NCBI RefSeq assembly: GCF_003722335.1
Contig: NZ_CP026100.1
Span: 4,748,001-4,812,000 of the forward strand
Direction: 5' to 3'
From: Caulobacter flavus
GTDB lineage: Bacteria; Pseudomonadota; Alphaproteobacteria; Caulobacterales; Caulobacteraceae
Length of the DNA: 64,000 bases
The position numbers and the translations under genes are program-made. The notes beneath the pieces are model-generated. The model made no database searches and had not been told where the DNA came from. It worked only from the letters and a program-made list of their open reading frames with translations. Shown piece by piece: positions 1-9,075 of the stretch; within the stretch, counting starts at the first letter, position 1; every line of letters begins with the position of its first letter.

Positions 1-153
1 CTGCGCGACGTGTCGGGCTCGGCGACGCCGACCCTCTTCGCGGTCGGACCGATCACGCGCGGCGCCTGGTGGGAAATCAACGCCGTACCCGACATCCGCG
101 GCCAGGCGGCGCTGGTGGCGCAGGCCGTGCTCGGCGCGACGCGGCGCCCCTAG
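1..153 (+). CDS. C-terminal end of a FAD/NAD(P)-binding protein (partial)
   Basis: Only the last 50 codons lie in the window and the 5' part is off the left edge. The visible tail contains LFAVGPITRGAWWEINAVPD, which resembles the C-terminal block of the NAD_binding_9-type FAD/NAD(P)-binding proteins (COG4529 group). The tail fits the end of a two-dinucleotide-binding flavoprotein, but no catalytic motif is visible. The stop codon overlaps the stop of the convergent LysR gene by four bases. The assignment rests on one short motif and is tentative. Confidence 0.45.
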   Translation: MRDVSGSATPTLFAVGPITRGAWWEINAVPDIRGQAALVAQAVLGATRRP

Positions 154-986
154 AGCTCCAGCGCCGCCGTGTGGATCAGTTCCGACAGCTTGCCGATCGA
201 CGGATGCGGGGCCGGACCGGTGCGGCGCACATAGGCCACCTTGGGCAGACTGGGCAGAGCGGCGTCGGCGATCGGCTGGGCGTCGGGGCGGAACAGGCTG
301 GTGCGGCAGGTGACTGCCAGGCCCGACTGCACCGCCGCGCGCAGGGCCGACAGGCTGGGCGTCTCCAGCGCCACGCGGTAGGGCCGCCCTTCCCGCTCCA
401 GCGCCGCCAGGGCCGCGTCGCGGAAGCGGCAAGGCGCCTCAAGGATGGCGACCGGCAGGACGTCTAGCTGGGCGAGATCCGGGTCGCCATGCCAGACCAT
501 AGGCACGGTGCGGGCGGCGGCCGGGTCGTCGTAGGCGCCCATGCACAGGATCACGTCCAGCCGGTCGCTGCGCAGCAGTTCCAGAAGCTCGGGAGACCCC
601 GCCACCCGCACCTGCAGCTGGGTGTCGGGGTTTAGCTTGGCGAAGCGGGCCAGGACGCCCGACAGCAGGGTCTCGGCGAAGTCCTGCACCAGCCCCACCC
701 GCGCCGGCCCGGCCAGGGCGTCGCCCGTGAGGGCCACCACCGCCCGGTCGTTCAGCGCCAGTATATCGCGGGCGTGACCCAGCAGGGTCTGGCCCGCCGG
801 AGTGAGCGACAGCCGCCGCCCCTCGCGGTGGAACAGCGGCGTCAGAACGGTCTCTTCCAGCCGCTTCATCTGCAGGCTGAGCGCCGACTGCGTGACGAAG
901 ACGCGCTCGGTGGCGCGCAGCATCGAACCGCTGTCGACGATGGCCACGAAGCTGCGGAGAAGTTCGGTCGGAAGGTTGGTCGGCAT
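150..986 (-). CDS. LysR-family transcriptional regulator
   Basis: The protein has 278 residues, slightly short of the usual 290-310. The N-terminal winged helix-turn-helix (about residues 5-65) includes LLRSFVAIVDSGSMLRATE and FVTQSALSLQMKRLEE, typical of the LysR DNA-binding domain. The rest is a LysR substrate-binding domain. The gene is divergent from the organosulfur operon that begins at 1126, with a T-N11-A motif between them. That arrangement suggests it controls the operon, sensing a sulfur metabolite as CysB or Cbl do. The effector cannot be read from the sequence. Family assignment is secure and the target is inferred. Confidence 0.85.
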   Translation of the reverse strand: MPTNLPTELLRSFVAIVDSGSMLRATERVFVTQSALSLQMKRLEETVLTPLFHREGRRLSLTPAGQTLLGHARDILALNDRAVVALTGDALAGPARVGLVQDFAETLLSGVLARFAKLNPDTQLQVRVAGSPELLELLRSDRLDVILCMGAYDDPAAARTVPMVWHGDPDLAQLDVLPVAILEAPCRFRDAALAALEREGRPYRVALETPSLSALRAAVQSGLAVTCRTSLFRPDAQPIADAALPSLPKVAYVRRTGPAPHPSIGKLSELIHTAALEL

Positions 987-1005
987 CTGGCGTCCCGTCT
1001 GACCC

Positions 1006-1055
1006 CTTGAGGAACTCTAATAAGACCCCTGAGGATAAGTCTATTGATCGAGTAG
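1006..1055. promoter_or_regulatory. Divergent control region with LysR-type operator motifs
   Basis: CTATTGATCGAGTAG at 1041-1055 has the LysR T-N11-A form (T1042, A1054) with CTA/TAG arms. Just upstream, 1006-1032 reads CTTGAGG-N7-ATAAGACCCCTGA and recurs near 59320. The AT-rich stretch lies between the divergent LysR gene and the ABC permease. No convincing -35/-10 pair was seen for either gene, which fits activator-dependent transcription. Confidence 0.45.
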
Positions 1056-1125
1056 GAATTCAGCGTCCATCTCTGTGAAGCAACGGCGCCCCCGCCGCAA
1101 CGGTCACAGCGATGGAAGCGACCCG

Positions 1126-1935
1126 ATGTCTTTGGCGATCGCCGATAGAATTTCTTCAGCCAGATCATTCAGATGGCCACGCCTGTCGCGCGCCCGGTGG
1201 CTGTCGCCGGTGCTGCTGCTGGCCTTGTGGGAACTGGGATCGCGGCTAGGGGTGATCCCCGAGCGCGTGCTGGCCGCACCCTCGACGGTGGCGGAAACCT
1301 TCCGGGCGCTGACCACCTCAGGCGAGCTTCCCGCCAACCTGCTGGTGTCGCTGGCGCGCGCCGCCGCCGGCCTGTCGATCGCCCTCGTCGTGGCGGTCAC
1401 CCTGGGCCTGGCGGCGGGGCTGTCTCGCCTGGGCGAGACGGCGATCGACCCGCTGATGCAGATCAAGCGGACCATTCCGTCCCTGGCCCTGACCCCTCTC
1501 TTCATCGTCTGGTTCGGCATCGGCGAGACGCCGAAGATCGTGCTGATCGCCGTGGCGACCACATTCCCGATCTATCTCAACCTGTTCGCCGGGGTGCGCG
1601 GCATCGACGTGCGGCTGGTCGAGGCAGCTCGCAGCTTCGGCCTGTCGGGCTGGAGCCTGGTGCGCGAGGTGATCCTGCCCGGCGCCCTGCCCTCGTTCTT
1701 CGTGGGCCTGCGCTACGCCCTGGGCGTCTCGGTGCTGGTGCTGGTGGTGGCCGAGCAGATCAACGCCCAGGCCGGCCTTGGCCACCTGATCAACAACGCC
1801 CGCGACTTCATGCGGACCGACATCATCGTCGTCTGCCTGCTCGTCTACGCCCTGCTCGGCCTCGGCGCCGACGCCCTCGTCCGCACGCTGGAGCGCCGCG
1901 CTCTGGCCTGGCGGCCCAGCCTCGTGGAGCAATGA
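1126..1935 (+). CDS. ABC transporter permease, SsuC/TauC type
   Basis: This is a 269-residue BPD_transp_1 permease with about six membrane segments. The EAA-loop region reads EAARSFGLSGWSLVREVILP followed by GALPSFFVGLRYALG, characteristic of nitrate/sulfonate/taurine permeases. It would form the inner-membrane channel with the ATPase at 1932 and the substrate-binding lipoprotein at 5742. I chose ATG 1126, preceded by GGAAG. An in-frame GTG at 1075 would add a charged 17-residue leader. The stop overlaps the next start (ATGA). Sulfonate-like specificity is inferred from the neighbouring desulfurisation genes. Confidence 0.85.
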   Translation: MSLAIADRISSARSFRWPRLSRARWLSPVLLLALWELGSRLGVIPERVLAAPSTVAETFRALTTSGELPANLLVSLARAAAGLSIALVVAVTLGLAAGLSRLGETAIDPLMQIKRTIPSLALTPLFIVWFGIGETPKIVLIAVATTFPIYLNLFAGVRGIDVRLVEAARSFGLSGWSLVREVILPGALPSFFVGLRYALGVSVLVLVVAEQINAQAGLGHLINNARDFMRTDIIVVCLLVYALLGLGADALVRTLERRALAWRPSLVEQ

Positions 1936-2750
1936 CCATGGTCCAGCCGCGCATCCGCCGCCGCGCCTTCGACGCCGTAACGCCCGCGCCGATCGCCACG
2001 CCGGTCGCCCCCGCCGTGAAGCTGACCGGCTTCGTCCGCCAGTTCGGCGACAACCGGGTCATCGACGGCCTCGACCTGTCGATCGCGCCGGGCGAGTTCG
2101 TCGCCCTGCTGGGCGCCAGCGGTTCAGGCAAGACCACCCTGCTGCGCACCCTGGCCGGCCTCGATCCGGTCGGCGACCAGGACGTGACGACGCCCGACAC
2201 CCGCGCCGTGGTGTTCCAGGACGCCCGCCTGCTGCCGTGGAAGAAGGTCTGGCGCAACGTGGCGCTGGGCCTGAAAGACAAAGGGGTCCGGGCCAGGGCG
2301 GAGGCGGCGCTGAAGGAGGTCGGCCTCGGCCACCGGCTGGACGCCTGGCCCTCCACGCTGTCGGGCGGCGAGGCCCAGCGCACGGCCCTGGCCCGCGCCC
2401 TCGTACGCGAACCGGGCCTGCTGCTGCTCGACGAGCCGTTCGCGGCCCTCGACGCCCTGACCCGGCTGAAGATGCATGACCTGGTGCTCAATCTCTGGAA
2501 CGAGCACAAGCCGGCCGTTCTGCTGGTCACCCACGACGTCGACGAGGCCATCGCCCTGGCCGACCGCGTGCTGGTGCTGAACAAGGGCAGGATCGCCGCC
2601 GAGGAGCATATCGCCCTGGAGCGCCCGCGCGCGCCGGACGCCCGCTTCCAGACCATTCGCCGCCGCTTGCTGGGCCACCTGGGCGTCGAGGCCCCGGCCC
2701 CGCACGAGGCCGCCCTGATCGCCTTCCCGACCGGCGAGGCCGTGCAGTGA
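1932..2750 (+). CDS. ABC transporter ATP-binding protein, SsuB/TauB type
   Basis: The protein has 272 residues. It carries Walker A GASGSGKT (about 61-68), Q-loop VVFQDARLLPW, signature LSGGEAQR, Walker B LLLLDEPFAALD and switch histidine in LLVTHDVDEA. The layout and the LLPWKKVWRNV segment are typical of SsuB/TauB ATPases. It energises the transporter with the permease at 1126. The start overlaps the permease stop and its own stop overlaps a GTG start (GTGA), so translation is probably coupled. ATG 1938 is an alternative start two codons in. Confidence 0.88.
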   Translation: MTMVQPRIRRRAFDAVTPAPIATPVAPAVKLTGFVRQFGDNRVIDGLDLSIAPGEFVALLGASGSGKTTLLRTLAGLDPVGDQDVTTPDTRAVVFQDARLLPWKKVWRNVALGLKDKGVRARAEAALKEVGLGHRLDAWPSTLSGGEAQRTALARALVREPGLLLLDEPFAALDALTRLKMHDLVLNLWNEHKPAVLLVTHDVDEAIALADRVLVLNKGRIAAEEHIALERPRAPDARFQTIRRRLLGHLGVEAPAPHEAALIAFPTGEAVQ

Positions 2751-3934
2751 GCAGCGCCGCCGCCCGCAAGCTGGAGCCCGCGCCCCACCTGCCCGACCTC
2801 GACGCGGTTCTGCCGCGCCTGACGGAGGCCTTCGCCGCCACCGCCGGCCGCCACGACCGCGAGGCCAGCTTTCCCTTCGCCAACTTCCAGGCCCTGCACG
2901 AGGCGGGCCTGCTGGCGCTGACCGCGCCCAAGCGCCTGGGGGGGCTGGAAAGCGACCTGCCCACGGCGCTGAAGGTGGTCTCGGCCGTCGCGCGGGGCGA
3001 ACCGGCCACGGCGCTGGTGCTGGTCATGCAGTACCTGTTCCACGCCTCGGTCGAGGGCCGCTCGGGCTGGCCCGAGCACCTCAAGCAGCGGGTGATCGGC
3101 GACGCCATCGCGCACGGCGCCCTGATCAACGCCCTGCGGGTCGAGCCCGACCTTGGCACTCCCGCCCGCGGCGGTCTTCCGGCCACCATCGCCCGCCGCA
3201 CGCCGGAAGGCTGGCGGATCAGCGGCCGCAAGATCTACTCCACCGGTTCGTCCGCCTTGACCTGGTTCGTGGTTTGGGCCCGCAGCGACGGCGAACCCGC
3301 TCAAGGGGGGCCCCTGGTCGGCGGCTGGTTGGTGCGAGCCGATACGCCCGGCGTGGTCATCGAGGAGACCTGGGACCATCTGGGCCTGCGGGCCAGCGCC
3401 AGCCACGACGTGATCTTCGAGGATGTGCTGGTCCCGCTGGACCACGCGCTGGATCCCCAGCCCCTGGGCGCGCCGCCGCCCTATCCGGCGGCGTTCGGAA
3501 CCTGGTCGTCGGTGCTGACGGCAGCGATCTACGACGCGGTGGCCCGCGCCGCTCGCGACTGGCTGGCTGACTTCCTGATCAGCCGCAGGCCGGCCAACCT
3601 TGGCGCCAGCCTGTCGACCCTGCCCCGCTTCCAGGAGGCGCTGGGCGAGATCGACGGCCTGCTGCTGGCCAACCGCGTGCTGCTGGACAGCGCCGCGCGC
3701 GGCGACACGGCGGCCGGCGAAAGCGGCCTCGTCAAGCACCTGGTCACCGAGAACGCCATCACCGTGGTTGAGAAGGCCCTGAAGCTAACCGGCAATCCCG
3801 GCCTGACCCGCGCCAATCCGCTGGAACGCCATCACCGCGACGTGCTGTGCGGCCGGGTGCACACGCCCCAGGCCGACGTGGTGCTGACCGGGGCCGGGCG
3901 TGCGGGGTTCGCGGAACGCGAGGCCGTGCGATGA
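2747..3934 (+). CDS. Acyl-CoA dehydrogenase-fold flavoenzyme, SfnB/DszC-like
   Basis: This 395-residue protein has the acyl-CoA dehydrogenase N-terminal helical, middle beta and C-terminal helical domains. FLAG: RKIYSTGSSALTWFVVWA is the flavin-contacting middle region, and GNPGLTRANPLERHHRDVL near the C-terminus matches the group of flavin monooxygenases that includes DszC and SfnB. Members near sulfonate genes oxidise or desulfurise organosulfur compounds with reduced flavin. The reductase at 13057 could supply that flavin. It uses a GTG start overlapping the ATPase stop and ends overlapping the dehydrogenase start. The actual substrate is unknown. Confidence 0.75.
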   Translation: MSSAAARKLEPAPHLPDLDAVLPRLTEAFAATAGRHDREASFPFANFQALHEAGLLALTAPKRLGGLESDLPTALKVVSAVARGEPATALVLVMQYLFHASVEGRSGWPEHLKQRVIGDAIAHGALINALRVEPDLGTPARGGLPATIARRTPEGWRISGRKIYSTGSSALTWFVVWARSDGEPAQGGPLVGGWLVRADTPGVVIEETWDHLGLRASASHDVIFEDVLVPLDHALDPQPLGAPPPYPAAFGTWSSVLTAAIYDAVARAARDWLADFLISRRPANLGASLSTLPRFQEALGEIDGLLLANRVLLDSAARGDTAAGESGLVKHLVTENAITVVEKALKLTGNPGLTRANPLERHHRDVLCGRVHTPQADVVLTGAGRAGFAEREAVR

Positions 3935-4881
3935 GCCGACTCGTCGTCGCCAGCCAGCTGCCCGAGGTGTTCAACAGCGTCTTCGCCCAGCATGCGGCCG
4001 ACGCCGAGATCATCGCCGTGCCGCCCGGCCTGACCGCGCCCCTGCCGCCCTCGGCCAAGGTTCTGGTGGCCGCGCCGTTCCGCAAGGCCGGCGGCGTGCT
4101 GCCCGCCAAGGCTCCGCCCGGCTGGCCGTTCGACGTGCGCTGGGTTCAGCTGGTCTCGGTGGGCATCGACTTCTATCCGGACTGGCTGTTCGACGGCCCG
4201 GTCGTGACCTCGGCGCGCGGCTCTTCGGCCGTGGCGCTGGCCGAGTTCGCCCTGGCGGCGATCCTGGCCGACGCCAAGCGCCTGCCCGAGATCTGGATCG
4301 ACAGGGCCGAGCGCTGGACGCCCCAGCCGCTGAAGCTCATCTCCGGCACGACGCTGGGCATCGTCGGCTTCGGCGCCATCGGCGAGGCCCTGGCGCCGCG
4401 CGCCCAGGCCCTGGGGCTGAACGTCGTCGCCACCCGCCGCTCGGACAAGCCGATCCCGGTGGCCGGGGTCGAACGCGTGGCGGACCTGAAGACCCTGTTC
4501 GCCCGCAGCGACCACGTGGTGCTGGCCGCTCCGGCGACGCCGCAGACCGAGCGCCTGATCGGCCGCGAGGTGCTGGCCCACGCCAAGCCCGGCCTGCACC
4601 TGATCAACATCGCCCGCGGCGCGCTGATCGACGACGACGCCCTGCTGGCGGCGCTGGACGACGGCCGCGTCGGCCGCGCCAGCCTGGACGTCACCTTCCC
4701 CGAGCCGCTGACCGACGGGCACCCGTTCTACGGCCATCCGAAGGTTCGGCTTTCGCCCCACACCTCGGTGCACACGCCCGACACCCGCATCAACCTGGCG
4801 ACCCAGTTCGCCGAGAACCTCGCCCGCTTCCGCGCCGGCGCGCCCCTGGCCGACGTCGTCGACCTGTCGCGCGGCTACTGA
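3931..4881 (+). CDS. D-isomer-specific 2-hydroxyacid dehydrogenase
   Basis: The protein has 316 residues. The NAD-binding fold shows GTTLGIVGFGAIGEAL, then LINIARGALIDDDALLAAL with the catalytic Arg region, and LDVTFPEPLTDGHPFYGHPKVRLSPHTS with the Glu and His of the catalytic set. The family reduces 2-oxoacids or oxidises D-2-hydroxyacids. Within this operon it may process a sulfur-bearing or desulfonated carbon skeleton such as a lactate analogue, which is inference. ATG 3931 overlaps the upstream TGA. A longer in-frame extension upstream only reads through the preceding gene. Confidence 0.85.
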   Translation: MSRLVVASQLPEVFNSVFAQHAADAEIIAVPPGLTAPLPPSAKVLVAAPFRKAGGVLPAKAPPGWPFDVRWVQLVSVGIDFYPDWLFDGPVVTSARGSSAVALAEFALAAILADAKRLPEIWIDRAERWTPQPLKLISGTTLGIVGFGAIGEALAPRAQALGLNVVATRRSDKPIPVAGVERVADLKTLFARSDHVVLAAPATPQTERLIGREVLAHAKPGLHLINIARGALIDDDALLAALDDGRVGRASLDVTFPEPLTDGHPFYGHPKVRLSPHTSVHTPDTRINLATQFAENLARFRAGAPLADVVDLSRGY

Positions 4882-4899
4882 CAACAAGGACATTTCGCG

Positions 4900-5742
4900 A
4901 TGACCGCGATCCCATCGCCCCGGGGCTTTGCCGCCGCCGGCCCGCACCCTGCCAAGATAGAGACCGTGCTGCCGCCGTTCGGCGCACGCGAGATCCCCCA
5001 GCAGCCGACGCTCGAGCTGGAGCGGCTCTATCGCAAGCAGCGCCTGGCCGCCGGCTACCGGCTGTTCGGCCGCCATGGCTTCGACATGGGCGGCGCGGGC
5101 CACATCACCGCCCGCGACCCGGAACTGACCGACCATTTCTGGGTCAATCCGCTGGGCGTGCACTTCTCGCGCATCAAGGTTTCGGACCTGATGCTGGTCA
5201 GCCACGCGGGCGAGATCGTCCAGCCGCCGGCCAAGTCGCCCGCCCGCCTGAACCGGGCCGCCTTCGCCATCCATTCCCAGCTGCACGAGGCCCGTCCCGA
5301 CGTGGTGGCCGCGGCCCACTCGCACTCGCTGTACGGCAAGGCCTGGTCAGCGCTGGGGCGGCTGCTGGATCCGCTGACCCAGGACTCGGCGGCCTTCTAC
5401 GACGACCACGCCCTGTTCGAGGAGTTCTCGGGCGTGGTGCTCGACACCAGCGAGGGCCAGAAGATCGCCAGGGCCCTGGGACCGAAGAAGGCGGTGATCC
5501 TGCAGAACCACGGGATTCTGACCGTCGGCCAGTCGGTCGAGGCCGCTGTCTGGCGCTACCTCGCCCTGGAGAACGCCTGCCAGGCCCAGCTGCTGGCCGA
5601 GGCCGCCGGCCCGACCAAGCCGATGTCGCCCGAGGTGGCCAGGCACACCGCCAGCCAGGTCGGCACGGAGCTCGGCGGCGTCTACGCCTTCCAGCCCTAC
5701 TGGGACATCGTCACCGAAGAAGAGCCGGACCTGTTCGACTGA
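4900..5742 (+). CDS. Class II aldolase/adducin family protein
   Basis: The protein has 280 residues with an aldolase II domain spanning about 45-245. FDMGGAGHITARDPE, VAAAHSHSLYGKAWSAL (His-x-His metal ligands) and LQNHGILTVGQSVEAA (third His) give a complete divalent-metal site. Relatives include fuculose-phosphate aldolase and uncharacterised proteins common beside sulfur or ABC genes. An AAGGA site precedes ATG 4900, and its stop overlaps the next ATG. Retro-aldol or decarboxylation chemistry on the carbon backbone left after desulfurisation is plausible but unproven. Confidence 0.8.
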   Translation: MTAIPSPRGFAAAGPHPAKIETVLPPFGAREIPQQPTLELERLYRKQRLAAGYRLFGRHGFDMGGAGHITARDPELTDHFWVNPLGVHFSRIKVSDLMLVSHAGEIVQPPAKSPARLNRAAFAIHSQLHEARPDVVAAAHSHSLYGKAWSALGRLLDPLTQDSAAFYDDHALFEEFSGVVLDTSEGQKIARALGPKKAVILQNHGILTVGQSVEAAVWRYLALENACQAQLLAEAAGPTKPMSPEVARHTASQVGTELGGVYAFQPYWDIVTEEEPDLFD

Positions 5743-6755
5743 TGACCGGCCTTTCCCTGTCCCGCCGCGACCTGATGGCCGGCGGCCTTTCGATCGCGGG
5801 CCTGTCCATGGCCGGCCTGACCACCGTCAATCTGGCGGCCTGCTCGCCCACGGGCGACGACAGGGCCGGCTCGCTGGCCGACCTGACGCTGAGGGTCGCC
5901 ACCTATCGCGGCAATCCCGAGAGCTTCTTCGCCGAGGCGGGCATCCAGGACCCGTCCTACAAACTGGCCCGCACCCAGTTCGCCGGCGGCAACCTGATCG
6001 CCGAGGCGATCAACGCCCGGGCGCTGGACTTCGGCGGCATGAGCGAGATCCCGCCGATCTTCGTCGCCGCCCAGCCCGGCAACCAGGTCCGCATCGTCGG
6101 GGTGCTGCGCGGCGACGTGAACAACCAGGTCGTACTGGTTCCCAAGGGCTCGCCGGTCGGCGACTTCAGGCAGCTGAAGGGCAAGCGCGTCGGCTACGTG
6201 AAGGCCACGACCTCGCACTACATCCTGCTGCGCCTGCTGCAGGAGGCGGGCCTTTCCTGGAACGACATCCAGCCGGTGGCGCTGAGCCCGCAGGACGGCC
6301 TGGCGGCCTTCCAGAGCGGGGCGCTGGACGCCTGGGTGATCTACGGTGTCATCGTCTACCAGGCCCGCGAGGCCGAGGCGCGGGTGCTGCGCACGGCGCT
6401 GGGCATACTGTCGGGCAACTATCTGATCACCGCGGCCAAAGAGGCGCTGGACGACCCGGTGCGGTTCCAGGCGCTGGGCGACTATGTCAGCCGCTACAAG
6501 CGGGTGTTCGACTGGATCAACGCCGACGGCGAGCGCTGGGCCCAGGCCCGGGCCAAGGTCACCGGCGTCAAGGCCGACTACTACGCCCAGGAGTTCCGCG
6601 AGAAGTCGTCGCTGAACTATCTGGAGCCGATCAGCGAGGCGGCCATCGCCTCGCAGCAGGCCGTGGCCGACACCTTCGCCGCCGCCAAGATCATTCCTGC
6701 CCGGGTCGACGTGCGGCCGCTGTGGGATGACCGGCTCTCATCGTTTCTGAAATGA
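5742..6755 (+). CDS. ABC transporter substrate-binding lipoprotein, SsuA/TauA-like
   Basis: The protein has 337 residues. The N-terminus has a twin-arginine motif SRRDLM (residues 7-12), a hydrophobic stretch, then a lipobox LAAC (31-34), so it is probably a Tat-exported lipoprotein. The remainder is a type 2 periplasmic binding fold (NMT1/SsuA-like), with LKGKRVGYVKATTSHYILLR and AFQSGALDAWVIYG as landmarks. It would deliver a sulfonate-like ligand to the 1126/1932 transporter. The ATG overlaps the aldolase stop. Having the binding protein away from the permease genes, after the enzymes, is less usual. Confidence 0.85.
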   Translation: MTGLSLSRRDLMAGGLSIAGLSMAGLTTVNLAACSPTGDDRAGSLADLTLRVATYRGNPESFFAEAGIQDPSYKLARTQFAGGNLIAEAINARALDFGGMSEIPPIFVAAQPGNQVRIVGVLRGDVNNQVVLVPKGSPVGDFRQLKGKRVGYVKATTSHYILLRLLQEAGLSWNDIQPVALSPQDGLAAFQSGALDAWVIYGVIVYQAREAEARVLRTALGILSGNYLITAAKEALDDPVRFQALGDYVSRYKRVFDWINADGERWAQARAKVTGVKADYYAQEFREKSSLNYLEPISEAAIASQQAVADTFAAAKIIPARVDVRPLWDDRLSSFLK

Positions 6756-6887
6756 TGTCGAGCATCGCAAATATATCCGATGACTTCAGACGATATGAGC
6801 GGAGCTATCCGTTCGATCATTTTATATTCGTTGAGAAAAGCGCCCTCACAAACACAAATCCCCATCGAACAAGTCGGGGATAAATCC

Positions 6888-9071
6888 GTGCAGACCTTCA
6901 AGCTTCAACTTCTAGCTTTCACTTCCGGCCTCGCCGTCACCAGCGTGGCCTTGGCCGCCGAACCCGCGCCGGCCGCCAATACCGACGACGCCGGCTCGGC
7001 CGCCGTCGAGCAGGTGATCGTCACCGCCGAGCGCCGCGCCACCGACCTGCAGAAGACCGCCATCGCCATCTCGGCCTTCGGCCCGCAGGTGCTGGCCGAC
7101 CGCAAGGTCGACAACATCCGCGATCTGGCTGGCCAGATCCCGAACCTGTCGATCAGCCGCGTCACCATCAGCCACACCACCCAGACCTACGCCCTGCGGG
7201 GCGTCGGCGAGGCCGATCCGATCCAGGAGCCGGTGCTGGCGGTCTATGTCGACGACGTCTACGTGCCCCGCCAGATCGGCTCGATGATCGAGTTCAACGA
7301 CCTGGAGCGCATCGAGGTGCTGCGCGGGCCGCAAGGCACGCTCTACGGCCGCAACTCCAGCGCCGGCGCCCTGCGGATCATCACCCGCGACCCGGGCGAC
7401 GCCTTCCGGGCCAAGGCCGAGGTGGGGCTGGGCAGCTACGGCGCGGTCGACGTGCGGGCCCTGCTCGAGGGGCCGATCGTCGAGGGCAAGCTGGCCGGCA
7501 GCCTGTCGTACATCCACCACAAGCGCGACGGGGTGACCTTCGACCCGACGCTGAACCACGACGTCAACCGCATCGACCTGGACGCCTGGCGCGCCAAGCT
7601 GCGCTGGACGCCGACCGAAAAGCTGGACGTCCTGTTCACCCTGAACGCCCTGCGTGACCGCAGCGACACCCGCAGCTACATCCCGGTCAACCAGCCGGGC
7701 GGCGGGTTCGACAAGCGCCGCTCCTATTCCGAAGTGGAGCCGACCCAGGACCTGGACCAGATCAGCGGCTCGATCCGCGTCCAGTACGCGCTGAACGACA
7801 ACCTCAAGATCAAGTCGATCACCGCCTACGGCGGCTTCAACCTCAATCCCGTCAACTACGACAACGACGGCGAGGCGGCGCTGATCCAGAAGAACCTGAT
7901 CCACTACAACGACCAGTACGTCACCCAGGAAGTCCAGCTGAACGGCGACTACGGCCGCCTGACCTTCACCAGCGGGCTGTTCTACCTGCACGAACGCTTC
8001 TTCGTGGAGCGCGACGGCTACAGCCGCCGCAACGCCCAGGCCACCGATCCGGCGGTGACGCCCGGCAACTACAACTTCGCCCGCGCCCACAACGTGACCA
8101 ACACCGACGCCTACGCCCTGTTCGGCGAGGCGACCTACGCGGTGACCGACCGCTTCAGCCTGACCGGCGGCCTGCGCTGGACCAACGAGGAGAAGGAATT
8201 CGTCTTCGACAACAAGGTGCTGAACCTGGCCGGCCAGGTGATCGGCCAGTCGATCGCGGGGACGGCCGACAAGACCTGGTCGGCGATCACGCCCAAGCTG
8301 ACCGCCCAGTACCAGTGGACCCCGGACGTCTCGCAGTACGTCAGCTACTCCAAGGGCTTCAAGTCGGGCGGCTTCGACAACCGGGCCACGCGCCTGGACC
8401 TGGCCACCCTGCCCTTCGCGCCCGAGGACGTGACCACCTTCGAGGCGGGCCTGAAGACCCAAGCCTTCGACCGCCGCCTGCGGGCCAACCTGGCGGCGTT
8501 CTACAACGACTATCAGGACCTGCAGGTGTCGTTCTACGACCCGGCCTATGTGGGCAGCCGCCGCGGCAACGCAGGCCAGGCCCACACCTACGGCGTCGAA
8601 CTGGAGACCCAGGCGCGGCCGACCGATCGGGTGGGCCTGAACTTCAACGTCGGCTGGTTGTTCGCGGTCTATGACGACTACAAGGGCGCCGGCGGCGCGG
8701 GCGTGAACGCCGACGGCAACCGCCTGCTGAACTCGCCGCGCTGGAACCTGTCGGGCGGCGTCACCTGGGACGTGCCAGTCGAGGTTCCGGGATCGGTGCG
8801 CGTGGGCCTGGACGCCCAGTGGCAGAGCGGCGTCGTCAGCAGCGCCACCCCGTCGGCCGGCGGCCAGCACGACATCCCCTCGCAAGGCTTCCTGAACGGC
8901 ACGATCACCTGGACCGCGCCGGACCCGCACTGGGCCGTGCAGCTGTCGGCGCGCAACATCCTCGACAGCGACAAGCCGGTGTCCTCGACCTACACCCCGT
9001 CGACGGCCGTCTACTACCAGAACTTCCCCGACCCGCGGACCTGGCTGGTCACGCTGAAGTACGCGCTGTGA
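6888..9071 (+). CDS. TonB-dependent receptor of the organosulfur operon
   Basis: The protein has 727 residues. From GTG 6888 (GGGGA seven bases upstream) the N-terminus is a clean signal peptide ending ALA-AEPAP. A longer ATG reading from 6780 would bury it. A TonB-box-like VEQVIVTAE follows, then a plug domain (about 45-155, with EVLRGPQGTLYGRNSSAGAL) and a 22-strand barrel ending in Leu. It should carry a bulky or scarce organosulfur compound across the outer membrane for the ABC transporter upstream. The 132-base gap before it is AT-rich and may hold an internal promoter. Confidence 0.88.
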   Translation: MQTFKLQLLAFTSGLAVTSVALAAEPAPAANTDDAGSAAVEQVIVTAERRATDLQKTAIAISAFGPQVLADRKVDNIRDLAGQIPNLSISRVTISHTTQTYALRGVGEADPIQEPVLAVYVDDVYVPRQIGSMIEFNDLERIEVLRGPQGTLYGRNSSAGALRIITRDPGDAFRAKAEVGLGSYGAVDVRALLEGPIVEGKLAGSLSYIHHKRDGVTFDPTLNHDVNRIDLDAWRAKLRWTPTEKLDVLFTLNALRDRSDTRSYIPVNQPGGGFDKRRSYSEVEPTQDLDQISGSIRVQYALNDNLKIKSITAYGGFNLNPVNYDNDGEAALIQKNLIHYNDQYVTQEVQLNGDYGRLTFTSGLFYLHERFFVERDGYSRRNAQATDPAVTPGNYNFARAHNVTNTDAYALFGEATYAVTDRFSLTGGLRWTNEEKEFVFDNKVLNLAGQVIGQSIAGTADKTWSAITPKLTAQYQWTPDVSQYVSYSKGFKSGGFDNRATRLDLATLPFAPEDVTTFEAGLKTQAFDRRLRANLAAFYNDYQDLQVSFYDPAYVGSRRGNAGQAHTYGVELETQARPTDRVGLNFNVGWLFAVYDDYKGAGGAGVNADGNRLLNSPRWNLSGGVTWDVPVEVPGSVRVGLDAQWQSGVVSSATPSAGGQHDIPSQGFLNGTITWTAPDPHWAVQLSARNILDSDKPVSSTYTPSTAVYYQNFPDPRTWLVTLKYAL

Positions 9072-9075
9072 CGGC

